Positions 9,929 to 19,960 of a stretch of 64,000 nt of DNA are shown in pieces. Position 1 is the first letter of the stretch, and each line of letters opens with the position of its first letter. The DNA lies in assembly GCA_029569255.1 (NCBI GenBank), contig JAKQUO010000008.1, positions 62,001 to 126,000 on the forward strand, written 5' to 3'. The position numbers were made by a program, and so were the translations under genes. The notes beneath the pieces were generated by a model. The model was not told where the DNA came from. It ran no database searches and saw nothing but the letters and a program-made list of their open reading frames with translations. Source of the stretch: Acidobacteriota bacterium (lineage in GTDB: Bacteria; Acidobacteriota; Aminicenantia; Aminicenantales; Saccharicenantaceae).

Positions 9929-10960
9929 GTGGACGAATTCCTCACGGCCCAGGCTCCCGCCGCTTCCGCCGCCGAAGGCCTCCCCTACTGGCTCCTCTGG
10001 GCCCTCCTCTGCGTCATCCTCCTCCTTCTGGCCTTCATCTTCCTCCGCGACAAGGACCTGCGCCGCCGCGTCAGCTCGTTCCTCTCGGGCGCCCGCCGCC
10101 ACATGGCCCGCCTGCGCCTCCAGGTCCGGCTGAAGAAAGAGAAAGAGAGGAAGACGTCGCTCTGGCGCGAGCTGGGCAAGCTCGCCTGGAGCGAGGAGGT
10201 CCGGGAGCCCTGCCTCGAGGCCGAGTGCGCCAAGCTCTCCGGCCTCGAGGAGGATATCGGCCGCCACCAGAAGACCTGGCACGAGGTCTACTCGCGCATC
10301 GAGGCCCTCGGCCGGGAGCACGACGCCGCCCTCAAGCGCTTCCGGGCCCTCGTCGCCGAGCAGGAGGAGTCCCGCCGCCCCCACCAGGAGGAGATGCTGG
10401 CCCTGGCCAACCGGAAGAAGGAGCTCCTCGAAGCGCTCGAGTCCTCCCTCAGCGAGGCCGCGACGGTCGAGGCCCAGGTCCGGGCCTCCGAACAGGACGC
10501 CCGCCGGATCGCCGGGAACCCCAAGCTCTCCGAGCCCGTCCGGACCGCCCGCCTGGACAAGGTCCGCGAAAGGACGGCCGCGCTCTCGGAGCGCCTGGCC
10601 CGCCTGCGCGAGAAGACGCCCCTCGTCCAGGACGAGCGCTACCGGCTCGAGCGCCGGCTCGAGGAAGCCGAGGGCCGCGTCCGGGTCTTCAACGAGGCCA
10701 TCCAGCGGATCGACGCCGAGTACCGCGAGCGCCTCCAGGCCCGGGAGAGGGAGATCCGGGAGTGGCAGAAGGCCAAGGAGCGCGTCCAGGACAGGATCGT
10801 CGGCGTCAAGCGGCTCATGGAGCCCCTCTTCGAGAACATCGGGCGCATCCTCGACGAGGCCCGGCCCGGTCCGGCGAGCCTCTCGACGCTCTACTTCGAG
10901 ATCGACGGCGTCAACCGGGCCATCGCCGACCTCGAGGCCCGCCTCGAACGCCTGAATTAG
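9929..10960 (+). CDS. membrane-anchored coiled-coil protein, unknown function
   Basis: GTG start; N-terminal TM (LLWALLCVILLLLAFIFL) followed by long charged coiled-coil. Confidence 0.7.
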   Translation: MDEFLTAQAPAASAAEGLPYWLLWALLCVILLLLAFIFLRDKDLRRRVSSFLSGARRHMARLRLQVRLKKEKERKTSLWRELGKLAWSEEVREPCLEAECAKLSGLEEDIGRHQKTWHEVYSRIEALGREHDAALKRFRALVAEQEESRRPHQEEMLALANRKKELLEALESSLSEAATVEAQVRASEQDARRIAGNPKLSEPVRTARLDKVRERTAALSERLARLREKTPLVQDERYRLERRLEEAEGRVRVFNEAIQRIDAEYRERLQAREREIREWQKAKERVQDRIVGVKRLMEPLFENIGRILDEARPGPASLSTLYFEIDGVNRAIADLEARLERLN

Positions 10961-10961
10961 A

Positions 10962-11534
10962 ATGCCCAAGCCCCGCCTGCTCGTCCACGCCTGCTGCGCC
11001 CCCGACGCCCTCTACGTCTTCGGCCTCCTCGAGGGCGCCTACGACATCGCCGGGTTCTTCTCCAACTCCAACATCCAGCCGCGCCGGGAGTACGACCTCC
11101 GCCTCGGGGAGGCCCGCGAGGCCGCCGCGCTCTGCGGCGTGCCGCTCCTCGAGGACGTCTACGACCCCGAGGGCTGGACGCGCCTGACCCTCAAGTTCAA
11201 GGACGAGCCGGAGAAGGGCCGCCGCTGCGATGTCTGCTACGCCGCGCGGCTCCTCCGGACGGCCGAGCGGGCCGCCCGGGACGGCTTCGACGCCTTCGCC
11301 ACGGTCATGAGCCTCAGCCCCTGGAAGAAGGCCGCCGTCCTGAACCGCGTCGGCCGGCAGTTCGCCGCCCGTTTCGGCCTGTCCTTCCTCGAGGCCGACT
11401 TCAAGAAAAAGGACGGCTTCAAGAAGAGCGTCGCCCTGAGCCGGGCCCACGGGCTCTACCGCCAGGACTACTGCGGCTGCCTCTACAGCCGCGAGGCCGC
11501 CCGGGCCCGGGCCAAGGAGAGGGTCCCGCCGTGA
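10962..11534 (+). CDS. queH: epoxyqueuosine reductase QueH-like
   Basis: LLVHACCAPDALYVFGLL...RRCDVCYAARL...YRQDYCGCLYS: QueH/DUF208 Cys pattern. Confidence 0.82.
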   Translation: MPKPRLLVHACCAPDALYVFGLLEGAYDIAGFFSNSNIQPRREYDLRLGEAREAAALCGVPLLEDVYDPEGWTRLTLKFKDEPEKGRRCDVCYAARLLRTAERAARDGFDAFATVMSLSPWKKAAVLNRVGRQFAARFGLSFLEADFKKKDGFKKSVALSRAHGLYRQDYCGCLYSREAARARAKERVPP

Positions 11535-13825
11535 GACGTCCCCGATGCGCCGCCGCGCGCCTCGCCGTCTTCGGCGTCGTCCAGGGGGTCGGCTTCCGGC
11601 CCTTCGTCTACCGGCTGGCCCGGCGCCTGGGGCTCGACGGCTGGGTGGCCAACGCCGGCTCGGGCGTCGAGATCCATGTCGAGGGCCCTCCCGCGGCCGT
11701 CCGCGACGCCTTCCCGGCCGCGCTCCGGTCGGGCCTGCCGCCACTGGCCGCGATCGAGCGGCTGGAGGTCCGGCCCGCCCCGGTCGCCAACCTCCGCGGC
11801 TTCGAGATCCGCGAGTCGCGCGGCGAAGGCGGCTTCGTCTTCATCTCGCCCGACATCGCCACCTGCGACGACTGCGCCCGGGAGGTCGCGGCCCCGGGCG
11901 AGCGCCGCTTCCGCTACGCCTTCACCAACTGCACCAACTGCGGCCCCCGCTACACGATCGTCCTCGGCCTGCCCTACGACCGGCCGCGCACGACCATGGC
12001 CGGCTTCGCCATGTGCGCCGACTGCCGCCGGGAATACGAGGACCCGCTCGACCGCCGCCACCACGCCCAGCCCATCGCCTGCCCCGCCTGCGGGCCGCGG
12101 CTGGTCCTGCGGGACGCCCGGACCGGACGCCGGATGCGCGGCGGGATCCCCGAGGCCGCGGCCTTGGTCAAGGCCGGCCGGATCCTGGCCGTCAAGGGCC
12201 TCGGCGGCTTCCACCTCGTCTGCGATCCCGGGAACCTCCGGGCCGTCCGCCGCCTGCGCCGGATCAAGGACCGCCGGACGAAGCCCCTGGCGCTCATGGC
12301 CCGCGACCTCGGCGCCGTCCGCCGCTTCGCCGCGCCGGGGCCGGCCGAGCGCCGCCTCCTCCTCTCCCCGCGCCGGCCCATCGTCCTGCTGCGGAAGCGG
12401 GCCGACCTCCCGCTCATCGCCCCGGACCTCGGCGAGATCGGGGTCATGCTGCCCTACACGCCCCTCCATCAGCTCCTCCTCGAAGACCTCGGCCTCGTCG
12501 TGGCCACGAGCTCCAACCCCAAGGACGCCCCGATCGCCAAGGACGAGGCGGAGGGCGGGGGCGTCCGCCGCCTCTGCGACGCCGTCCTCACCCACGACCG
12601 GCCCATCGCCATGCGGGCCGACGATTCGGTGGTCAAGGTCGTCTCGGGGCGGCCCCTCTTCGTCCGCCGGGCCCGCGGCTATGTCCCCTACCCCCAGCCC
12701 GTCCCGGCGGCGCTCCGCTCCGACCGCGTCCTCGTCGCCCTCGGCGGCGAGCTCAAGGACACGGTCTCCCTCTATAAGAACGGCTACGTCGTCACCAGCC
12801 AGTTCCTCGGCGACCTCGACGACTACCGCAACTTCGGCTATTTCCGGGAGACCCTGGCCCACCTGCTCCGCCTCTTCGACGCCAGGCCCGAGGCCGTCGT
12901 CACCGACCTCCACCCCGATTTCCGGACGACCCGCTACGCCGCCTCGATGGGCATCCCCCACTTCCGCGTCCAGCACCACTTCGCCCACGTCCTGGCCCCT
13001 CTCCTCGAGCACGGCCATGTGCCCGCGCGGCCCGTCCTCGGCGTGTCGCTCGACGGCTACGGCTACGGCGAGGACGGCACGGCCTGGGGCGGCGAGTTCC
13101 TGCTGGCGGACTACGGCGGCTACGAGCGCTACGCGCGGTTCGAGCCGGTGCCCCTGCCCGGCGGAGACCTGGCCGCCCGGGAGCCCTGGCGGATGGCCCT
13201 GGCCTATCTCGACCGGGCCTTCGGCGCGGCGGCCCCTCCGGCCCTTCCGGCCCTCGAGGCGATCGGCCCGCGCCGCTCCGCCGCCGTCCGGGCCATGGTC
13301 CGGAGCGGCCTCCGCTCGCCGCTCTCCTCGAGCTGCGGCCGGCTCTTCGACGCCGCGGCGTTCCTTCTAGGCGTGGCCCCCTTCCGCCTCGAGTACGAGG
13401 CCGAAGCGGCCATGCGCCTGGAGGCGCTGGCCGACCGGCGCTTCCGGGGCGTCTACCCCGTTTCCGTCGCCGCCCCCTCGCCGGGCCGGCCGGCGGAGGT
13501 CTCCTTCGCCCCTCTCGTCCGGGCCCTCGTCGGCGACATCGCCGCCGGGGTCCCGGCCGCGGCCGTCTCGGCGAAGTTCCACGATTCCCTGGCCCGGGCG
13601 ATCGTCCGCGTCGCCGAGCGGGCCCGCCGCGAGCGCGGGACGGCCGAGGTCGCCCTGGCCGGAGGGGTGTTCCTCAACCGGCGGCTGCTCGCGCGGACGG
13701 AGAAGCTCCTGGCGGCGAAGGGGTTCAAGGTTTTCCGGCCGGTGGCCTACTCCCCGAGCGACGAGTCGCTGTCGCTCGGGCAGGTCGCTTGGGGCCTGGC
13801 CCGGCTCAAGAGCGGCGGAACCTGA
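11531..13825 (+). CDS. hypF: carbamoyltransferase HypF
   Basis: GTG start; acylphosphatase segment (VFGVVQGVGFRPFVYRLA), CDDCAREV/CTNCGPRYTIV zinc fingers, YrdC-like and Kae1-like domains. Confidence 0.9.
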   Translation: MRRPRCAAARLAVFGVVQGVGFRPFVYRLARRLGLDGWVANAGSGVEIHVEGPPAAVRDAFPAALRSGLPPLAAIERLEVRPAPVANLRGFEIRESRGEGGFVFISPDIATCDDCAREVAAPGERRFRYAFTNCTNCGPRYTIVLGLPYDRPRTTMAGFAMCADCRREYEDPLDRRHHAQPIACPACGPRLVLRDARTGRRMRGGIPEAAALVKAGRILAVKGLGGFHLVCDPGNLRAVRRLRRIKDRRTKPLALMARDLGAVRRFAAPGPAERRLLLSPRRPIVLLRKRADLPLIAPDLGEIGVMLPYTPLHQLLLEDLGLVVATSSNPKDAPIAKDEAEGGGVRRLCDAVLTHDRPIAMRADDSVVKVVSGRPLFVRRARGYVPYPQPVPAALRSDRVLVALGGELKDTVSLYKNGYVVTSQFLGDLDDYRNFGYFRETLAHLLRLFDARPEAVVTDLHPDFRTTRYAASMGIPHFRVQHHFAHVLAPLLEHGHVPARPVLGVSLDGYGYGEDGTAWGGEFLLADYGGYERYARFEPVPLPGGDLAAREPWRMALAYLDRAFGAAAPPALPALEAIGPRRSAAVRAMVRSGLRSPLSSSCGRLFDAAAFLLGVAPFRLEYEAEAAMRLEALADRRFRGVYPVSVAAPSPGRPAEVSFAPLVRALVGDIAAGVPAAAVSAKFHDSLARAIVRVAERARRERGTAEVALAGGVFLNRRLLARTEKLLAAKGFKVFRPVAYSPSDESLSLGQVAWGLARLKSGGT

Positions 13826-14474
13826 TCCCGCCGACGAGCGACAGGACCCCGTTCGAGACGGCGGCCAGAAGGGCCCCGGCCGCGCCGCCGGCCAGGAGGC
13901 CGAGGAGCGCCCCGACGACCGAGCCGGACACGCCGCCGACGAGGTCGCCGCGGTGCTCGGCGAAGAAGGCCGGCAGGCGCTCGAGGAAGCCGGCGAACAG
14001 GCCTGTGACGCCGGCCAGGAGGCCGAGGACGAAGCCGGCGAAGAGGCCGAGGACGCCGAAGAACGCGGCGAACGACTTGAGGTCGAGGGCGCGGATGACG
14101 GTCTCCGCCGCCGCCGGCGCGGCGTCGGGGCCGTCCGGGACGGGGACGGCGCCCGGGCCCTCCGGCGCCCCGCGCGCGCGACGTCCGCCGCAGCGGGCGC
14201 AGGAGTCGGCCTCGAGATCGTTCTCGAAGCCGCAGGCGACGCAGACAGCCTTCCGTTCGAGCTGGGACGGCGGCCTGGCCTCGGCCCACCGGCCGCCCTC
14301 GTGGACGTACCAGCGCCCGCTCTGGGACCCGATGGCCCAGAAGCGCCCGTCGTCGTCCTTGATGCGGAGCCGCCTCAGGGAGTCGGAGAACTCCTGTTGG
14401 GATATCCTCCCGGCCTGGAACTCCTCGCGGAGCCGGCCGAGCGTCGCCTCGGCCTCGCGGTAGGGATCGGTCAT
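13806..14474 (-). CDS. zinc-ribbon membrane protein, unknown function
   Basis: CVACGFENDLEADSCARCGG zinc ribbon plus Gly/Ala-rich TM segments; convergent 20 nt overlap with hypF. Confidence 0.65.
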   Translation of the reverse strand: MTDPYREAEATLGRLREEFQAGRISQQEFSDSLRRLRIKDDDGRFWAIGSQSGRWYVHEGGRWAEARPPSQLERKAVCVACGFENDLEADSCARCGGRRARGAPEGPGAVPVPDGPDAAPAAAETVIRALDLKSFAAFFGVLGLFAGFVLGLLAGVTGLFAGFLERLPAFFAEHRGDLVGGVSGSVVGALLGLLAGGAAGALLAAVSNGVLSLVGGIRFRRS

Positions 14475-14528
14475 GCGGGATGCCTCCGGAACTCCCTCGC
14501 CTTCTATCTTAACGCCACAACATCCGTT

Positions 14529-14557
14529 TTTTCAACGAGTTATCAACTCGTTGAAAA
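14529..14557. repeat. perfect 13-bp inverted repeat, 3-nt loop
   Basis: TTTTCAACGAGTT-ATC-AACTCGTTGAAAA. Confidence 0.85.
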
Positions 14558-14682
14558 CGAACGAGATGGCCGGCTGACGAAAACTTGTGCAATCCGACTT
14601 ATGTTCAAGCAGGACCGGGGATTGGAGCGGCGAGCTTGGACGATTTCCACAGCATTTCCACCGAAGCTGTGAATATGTCGTC

Positions 14683-15645
14683 TCACCATTTCCCGCTCAG
14701 GATGTCGATCAGGCCCGCGCCCTGGATCGGGTCGGGAATGAAGGACAGGACGAAGACCGCGGCGACGACGGCGCTCAGGACGCGCCTCTTCCAGCCCAGG
14801 GGAGCGCCCTCGTCGACGACGGGCGGGTGGTTCAGACGGAGCTTCGAGCGGAACTCGAAAAAGAGCAGCAGCCCGGCGATGAGGAGCCAGGTCACATGGA
14901 AGAAGACGCCCAGGACGGCCAGGACGCCGATCGTGGCGAAGGACAGGTAGCGCGCTCTCGGCCCGAGCAGGGCGTAGGCGATGTGGCCGCCGTCGAGCTG
15001 GCCGAGGGGCATGAGGTTGATGGCCGTGACGAGGAGACCGACCCAGCCGGCGAAGCCGACCGGATGGAGCACGAGCGCCTCGCCTTCGGGGACCCGGCCG
15101 AAAAAGAGCGAGGCCAGGAGGCGGAAGGCCAGGGGCTCGCCGAACGTGATCGTTCCGGCCGAGGGGGCGAAGGGCGCGGTCCGGGAGAAGGCCAGGCCGG
15201 CGGCCAGGGCGGGCAGGGCCAGGGCGAAGCCGACGAGGGGGCCGTTGGCCCCGACATCGAAGATCTGCCGCCGGAAATGGATCCGCGACTTGATGCGGAT
15301 GAAAGCCCCGAAAGTCCCGATGAAGGGGGGGCCGGGCAGGAAGTACGGCAAGGTCGCCGCGATGCCGTAGCGGCGGCAGGTCAGGTAGTGGCCGAGCTCG
15401 TGGCCGACGAGGATGGCCATCAGGACGGCCGCGTAGAGGGCGCTCAGGGGGAAAACGCGGGGGTCCCGGAGGGCGCCGGCGGCCCCGGCGGCGATGTCCG
15501 TCCCCGGCGCGCCGGCCCCGAAGGCGAGATAGCTGGCGCTCCAGCCGAGCCCGGCGAAGCAGGCCGTCAAGACGGTCAGGACGAAGAGGAGCCCGTGGAG
15601 CCAGGTCCTGTCGGCGGGGCGGGCGTCGCTCATGGGGCGGGGCAA
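14683..15645 (-). CDS. M50 family site-2-protease-like membrane metalloprotease
   Basis: VGHELGHYLTCRRYG (HExxH) and NLMPLGQLDGGH; multiple TMs. Confidence 0.88.
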   Translation of the reverse strand: MPRPMSDARPADRTWLHGLLFVLTVLTACFAGLGWSASYLAFGAGAPGTDIAAGAAGALRDPRVFPLSALYAAVLMAILVGHELGHYLTCRRYGIAATLPYFLPGPPFIGTFGAFIRIKSRIHFRRQIFDVGANGPLVGFALALPALAAGLAFSRTAPFAPSAGTITFGEPLAFRLLASLFFGRVPEGEALVLHPVGFAGWVGLLVTAINLMPLGQLDGGHIAYALLGPRARYLSFATIGVLAVLGVFFHVTWLLIAGLLLFFEFRSKLRLNHPPVVDEGAPLGWKRRVLSAVVAAVFVLSFIPDPIQGAGLIDILSGKW

Positions 15646-15703
15646 AAAAAGAGGAGTGAACCGCGTTCACTCCTCCTCGGATGCCGTTCCGGGCGGCCGG
15701 CCC

Positions 15704-15970
<267 letters not shown>

Positions 15971-15993
15971 TTAGGGTCTATTATAGCACAGAA

Positions 15994-16647
15994 TCATTTC
16001 GGGCCAAGCTTGCCGGCCTTCATGGCGGCCTCGTAGCCGTAATAGGACCGGGCGTACTCCTCCTGGAGCTTCTTGTAGAGGTCGGCCGCCGCCTGGGTCT
16101 CGCCCTTGAGCGCGTGGGCCTCGGCCAGGTGGAAGAGGAGGGCGTCGACCGGGTAGGCCCGGGGCTTCCCGTCGACGGCCTTCTTGTAGACGGCGATGGC
16201 CTTGTCGAAGTCCTTCCGGCCGATGGCGATCTGGGCCTTGAGGTCCTCGGCCTGGTAATGGAGCAGGTCCTTGCGGCCGTCGACGATCCGGCCGGCGAAG
16301 GAATCGGCCTTGGCCCAATCGCCCCGCTCGGCCCAGTACTTGGCCAGCTCCAGGTTGGCCAGGCGGGCGGTCCGCCGCTTCCCGGCCAGCTTCTCGAGGT
16401 CGGCCAGCTTCCCGGGGTCCGCGGCCGCCGCGGCCGCCAGGTCGCCGACCTCCCCGACGGCCCGGCTGTAGACGCTCCGGCCGTGGACTCGGACGAGGAG
16501 CAGCCCGGCGAAAACGAGGCCGGCGAAGACGACGGCCCCGGCGACGATCAGGATCTCCCGCCTGTAGGCGTCGAAATACCCGGCCAGCCGGCTCAGGCCG
16601 TGGGCCATCCCGTCTTTTTTGAGATGATGCCGTTCCGTTCTCTTCAT
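15994..16647 (-). CDS. YfgM/TolA-binding-like TPR membrane protein
   Basis: Single N-terminal TM followed by TPR-like helices. Confidence 0.65.
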   Translation of the reverse strand: MKRTERHHLKKDGMAHGLSRLAGYFDAYRREILIVAGAVVFAGLVFAGLLLVRVHGRSVYSRAVGEVGDLAAAAAADPGKLADLEKLAGKRRTARLANLELAKYWAERGDWAKADSFAGRIVDGRKDLLHYQAEDLKAQIAIGRKDFDKAIAVYKKAVDGKPRAYPVDALLFHLAEAHALKGETQAAADLYKKLQEEYARSYYGYEAAMKAGKLGPK

Positions 16648-16716
16648 CTGTCGCTCCGCGGCGGGGATCGAAGACCCTATTTACCATAAAGCCGGGAAGC
16701 GGTCAAACCGCCTTCG

Positions 16717-16747
16717 GAAGGGGTCAAACCTTTAATTGTTTAATTTC
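16717..16747. repeat. family A half element A3
   Basis: GAAGGGGTCAAACCTTTAATTGTTTAATTTC; right arm not intact. Confidence 0.85.
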
Positions 16748-16788
16748 GGATCTCTTCCACGTTGTGTGGGTCAGATGGGCCGGCAAAT

Positions 16789-16858
16789 GGGGACATGTCC
16801 TCCCAGTAGATGTCCCCATTCAGGCCTACGGGACACGTACCGGGGCGGTACATGTCCC
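16789..16858. repeat. family B palindrome B1 (degenerate left unit plus right core 16830-16858)
   Basis: GGGACACGTACCGGGGCGGTACATGTCCC is identical to the core in B3 (62534-62562). Confidence 0.85.
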
Positions 16859-16928
16859 GACACGCGCCTCGAGCACCTGGCAACCGATCCCATGGCCACC
16901 CACAGAAAATGGAAGAGAACCTTAATTT

Positions 16929-17900
16929 CTAACCCGGCTCGTTTTCGGAGGCCGCCGCGAGCAGGTCGCCGACCGTCGTCAGGGCCAGCCCGACCGCGGT
17001 GTCGGCCGCGCCGTAGTAGACCTTGACCGGGCTCGACTCGAGGGCGAAGCCCTCGGCGTCCGTGTCCTCGACGACCATCCCCGAGGGGAACACGACGTTC
17101 GGGACCTGGCCGCAGAGCTCGTAGGGCTCGCGCGGCTCGAGGATGTTGCCGCGCGACCGGCCCAGGAGCCGGGACGGGTCGGCCAGGTCGAAGAGGGCGA
17201 CGCCGGCCTGGTAGATGTTGGAGCTGCCGAAATGGGTGGCGACGCCGTGATAGACGTGGAGCCAGCCCCGCCGCGTCTTGACCGGCGGCGGCCCCGAGCC
17301 GATGTATTCGTCCCAGTAGTGGAAGCGTCCGGCCATGACCGGGCCGCGCGGCCGCCAGCGGACGAGGTCGTCCGACTCGGCCAGCCAGACCTCCGTCCCC
17401 GTCGCCGGGCCGCCCGCGTGCCGGGCCCGGTTGGGCCGCTCGAAGCGGAGGTAGGCGCCGCCGACCTTCTCCGGGAAGAGGACGCCGTTGCGGACATCGC
17501 CGCTCGAGACGAGGCCGAGGAAGTCGAAGGCCTCGAAGTCCGCGGTCCGGGCCAGTCCCAGCCCGCAGCCGCCGTCCATGTCCATGGCGAACATGACGTA
17601 GTAGGCGCCCTCCAGCCGGGTGACGCGGGGATCGTAGACGTGATAGACCCTCTCCCGGAGCCTCCCGAGGCCGCGCAGCTCGACGACCTCCGGCCGGACG
17701 GCGAAGCGGACGCCGTCCCGGCCCTCGGCGACCATCGTGAACGTCTCCCGCGAGCGGGCCTGGACGCGGAGCATCAGGACGTAGCGGCCGCCGGCCTTGG
17801 CCGCCCCCGGATTGAAGACCGAGGTCGCGTCCGTGAGGAGCGGCGGCAGGTCCGGGACGTCGGCCCGGGTCAGGATCGGATTGGCCGGGTGTCTCGTCAT
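16929..17900 (-). CDS. glycoside hydrolase family 130-like (beta-mannoside phosphorylase family)
   Basis: NPILTRADVP...TSVFNPGAAKAGGRYVLMLRV...YDPRVTRLEGAYYVMF...YHGV. Confidence 0.8.
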   Translation of the reverse strand: MTRHPANPILTRADVPDLPPLLTDATSVFNPGAAKAGGRYVLMLRVQARSRETFTMVAEGRDGVRFAVRPEVVELRGLGRLRERVYHVYDPRVTRLEGAYYVMFAMDMDGGCGLGLARTADFEAFDFLGLVSSGDVRNGVLFPEKVGGAYLRFERPNRARHAGGPATGTEVWLAESDDLVRWRPRGPVMAGRFHYWDEYIGSGPPPVKTRRGWLHVYHGVATHFGSSNIYQAGVALFDLADPSRLLGRSRGNILEPREPYELCGQVPNVVFPSGMVVEDTDAEGFALESSPVKVYYGAADTAVGLALTTVGDLLAAASENEPG

Positions 17901-17920
17901 GGCTCCCTCCCCTCTCGGCG

Positions 17921-19864
17921 CTAGCGGCCCCTCTCCTTCCCGACGAAACCCGTGTCGGCGTGGTCGCGCGTCATGACCTTGAGCGTTCCGATCATCTCCT
18001 TGAGGTTGATGATCCCGCCGACCGAGAACCAGACGATGACGGCGATCGAGACGGCCAGCATGATCAGCGTGTAGGCCCGCCAGAACCGCATCCAGGCCAA
18101 ATCGGCGACCTCGCCGGTCAGGTTGAGGACGGTGCCGACGACGAACACGGCGACCCAGCTCGCTGTCCAGGCGTAGGTGGCGACGTAGATGACCTTGTCG
18201 AAGCGGGTGAACTCCCGGCCCATGCCCAGGACCTTCCAGCCCTTGACCGGGACCGCGTCGACGACCGTGTACTCCTCCTCGACGAGGTGCGCGCCCCGGT
18301 GGAGCATCCGGTCCATGTCGAAGGCCTTCCCGCCGCGGCCGGCGAGGAGGGAGACGGCGACGTAGACGACGCTCGAGAGGGCCATGGCCAGCCCCCAGAA
18401 CATCTGGCCGTTGACCGGGAAGTCCGGGTCGAGCTGTTGGACGACGATGCCGCCGACCGCCGTGACCGCGCCGACGATCATGGCCGACCAGGCCGCGGCC
18501 GCGGTGCCGCGCTTCCAGTACAGGCCGCCGATGATGACCGCCCCGCTGCCGCCGGCGAAGATGGCCCCGGTGACGGCGAAGAAGAGGAAGATGTACTCGC
18601 TCTGCTGGAAGAGCAGGCTGAAGACGAACGAGAAGGCGGCCACCCCCAGGATGGCGAGCTTGAGGACCTTGAGGTGCTGGGCCGGGGCGAAGGGCCTCTT
18701 GCGGAGGGGCTGGACGACGTCCTGGATGAAGACGCTGCCCCAGGAGTGGAGATAGGTCTCGTTGCAGCCGACAGCGGCCGCGAGCATGACCGCCGCGAAC
18801 GCGCCCATGAGCCCGACCGGCAGGAGCTTGGTCAGGGCCACCGGCACCGTGAGCTGGCTCCGCAGGGCCTCCGAGCCCAGGCCGTCGAGGACCGGCCGGA
18901 CCGAGGCCGCCGCCTCCGCGAACCCCTCGCCGTGCCAGAAGGTGTAGGCGACGATGGGCACGAAGACGAGGAACAGCCCCCACTGCGGGATGCCCCGCCA
19001 GTTGGCCAGGACGTCGCCCATCTTGGCCTCGTGGGCGCTCTTGGCCGAGGCGTTGTAGGCCTGGGTCCCCTGCCAGGACAGCTTCCCGTAGATCACGCCG
19101 ATCATGCCGATGAAGAAGTACCAGAAGTTGTAGTCCTTGGTGCTCCCGGTGTGGAAGGGATTGGCGAGCGAGGCGCCGGCGGGGGCCGCGGCCAGGGCCC
19201 GGAAGATCTGGGGCCAGTCGACCTTGGCCATCAGGACGACGACGATGACGATGAAGACGGCGTTGACGAAGACGCCCTGGAGGAAGTCGGTGATCATGAC
19301 CGCGATCTGGCCGCCGCTGAAGACGAAATAGAGCGGGACCCAGAGGAGGACGATCATGACCAGGGCGAAGGTCGAGACCTCCAGGCCGAAGAGGCCGACC
19401 GTCCTCGGCAGGCCGCAGAAGTAGATGAAGAAGCGGGCGCTCACGGCCGGGAAGATGCCGAAATTGATGATCCCCGAGACGAAGGCCAGGCCCCCGGCGA
19501 AGACGCGGAAGCGGCGGCTGTAGCGGACCTCGAAGAACTGGGCCATGGTCAGGCAGCGGGTCTGGCGGAAGCGGTAGAGGACCCAGCCCGAGACGCTGAT
19601 GCCGACGACGACGACGGCCATGGCCATCTCCCACCAGCGCATGTTGAAGCCGGCGATGTAATTCATCTCCAGCATGCCGACGATGGTGATGGCCCCGAGC
19701 GAAGCCGTGCCCTGGGACAGGCTGATCAGGTATCGCCCCCCGGTGCGTCCGGCGGCCAGGAAGTCGGAGACGCTCCGCATGAGCGGCTTGATGAGGACGA
19801 CGACGGCGATGATGGCGGCGAAGACGGCGGCGACGATCCCCCAGTCGATCCAGGTCAGGTTCAC
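17921..19864 (-). CDS. sodium:solute symporter (SSS family)
   Basis: SDFLAAGRTGGRYLISLSQGTASLGAITIVGMLEMNYIAGFNMRWW...; ~13 TMs. Confidence 0.85.
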   Translation of the reverse strand: MNLTWIDWGIVAAVFAAIIAVVVLIKPLMRSVSDFLAAGRTGGRYLISLSQGTASLGAITIVGMLEMNYIAGFNMRWWEMAMAVVVVGISVSGWVLYRFRQTRCLTMAQFFEVRYSRRFRVFAGGLAFVSGIINFGIFPAVSARFFIYFCGLPRTVGLFGLEVSTFALVMIVLLWVPLYFVFSGGQIAVMITDFLQGVFVNAVFIVIVVVLMAKVDWPQIFRALAAAPAGASLANPFHTGSTKDYNFWYFFIGMIGVIYGKLSWQGTQAYNASAKSAHEAKMGDVLANWRGIPQWGLFLVFVPIVAYTFWHGEGFAEAAASVRPVLDGLGSEALRSQLTVPVALTKLLPVGLMGAFAAVMLAAAVGCNETYLHSWGSVFIQDVVQPLRKRPFAPAQHLKVLKLAILGVAAFSFVFSLLFQQSEYIFLFFAVTGAIFAGGSGAVIIGGLYWKRGTAAAAWSAMIVGAVTAVGGIVVQQLDPDFPVNGQMFWGLAMALSSVVYVAVSLLAGRGGKAFDMDRMLHRGAHLVEEEYTVVDAVPVKGWKVLGMGREFTRFDKVIYVATYAWTASWVAVFVVGTVLNLTGEVADLAWMRFWRAYTLIMLAVSIAVIVWFSVGGIINLKEMIGTLKVMTRDHADTGFVGKERGR

Positions 19865-19885
19865 GGCCCGGATTCTACCTCATTT

Positions 19886-19911
19886 GATGGGGGACATGAT
19901 ACCTGTTTCCC
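19886..19911. repeat. family C half element C1
   Basis: GATGGGGGACATGATACCTGTTTCCC, identical to the left arm of C2 (53273-53298). Confidence 0.9.
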
Positions 19912-19960
19912 TGTTTGCCCCTTGTCGGGGAATGTTCCCCTCGGACCTGAAGCGCGAAAA

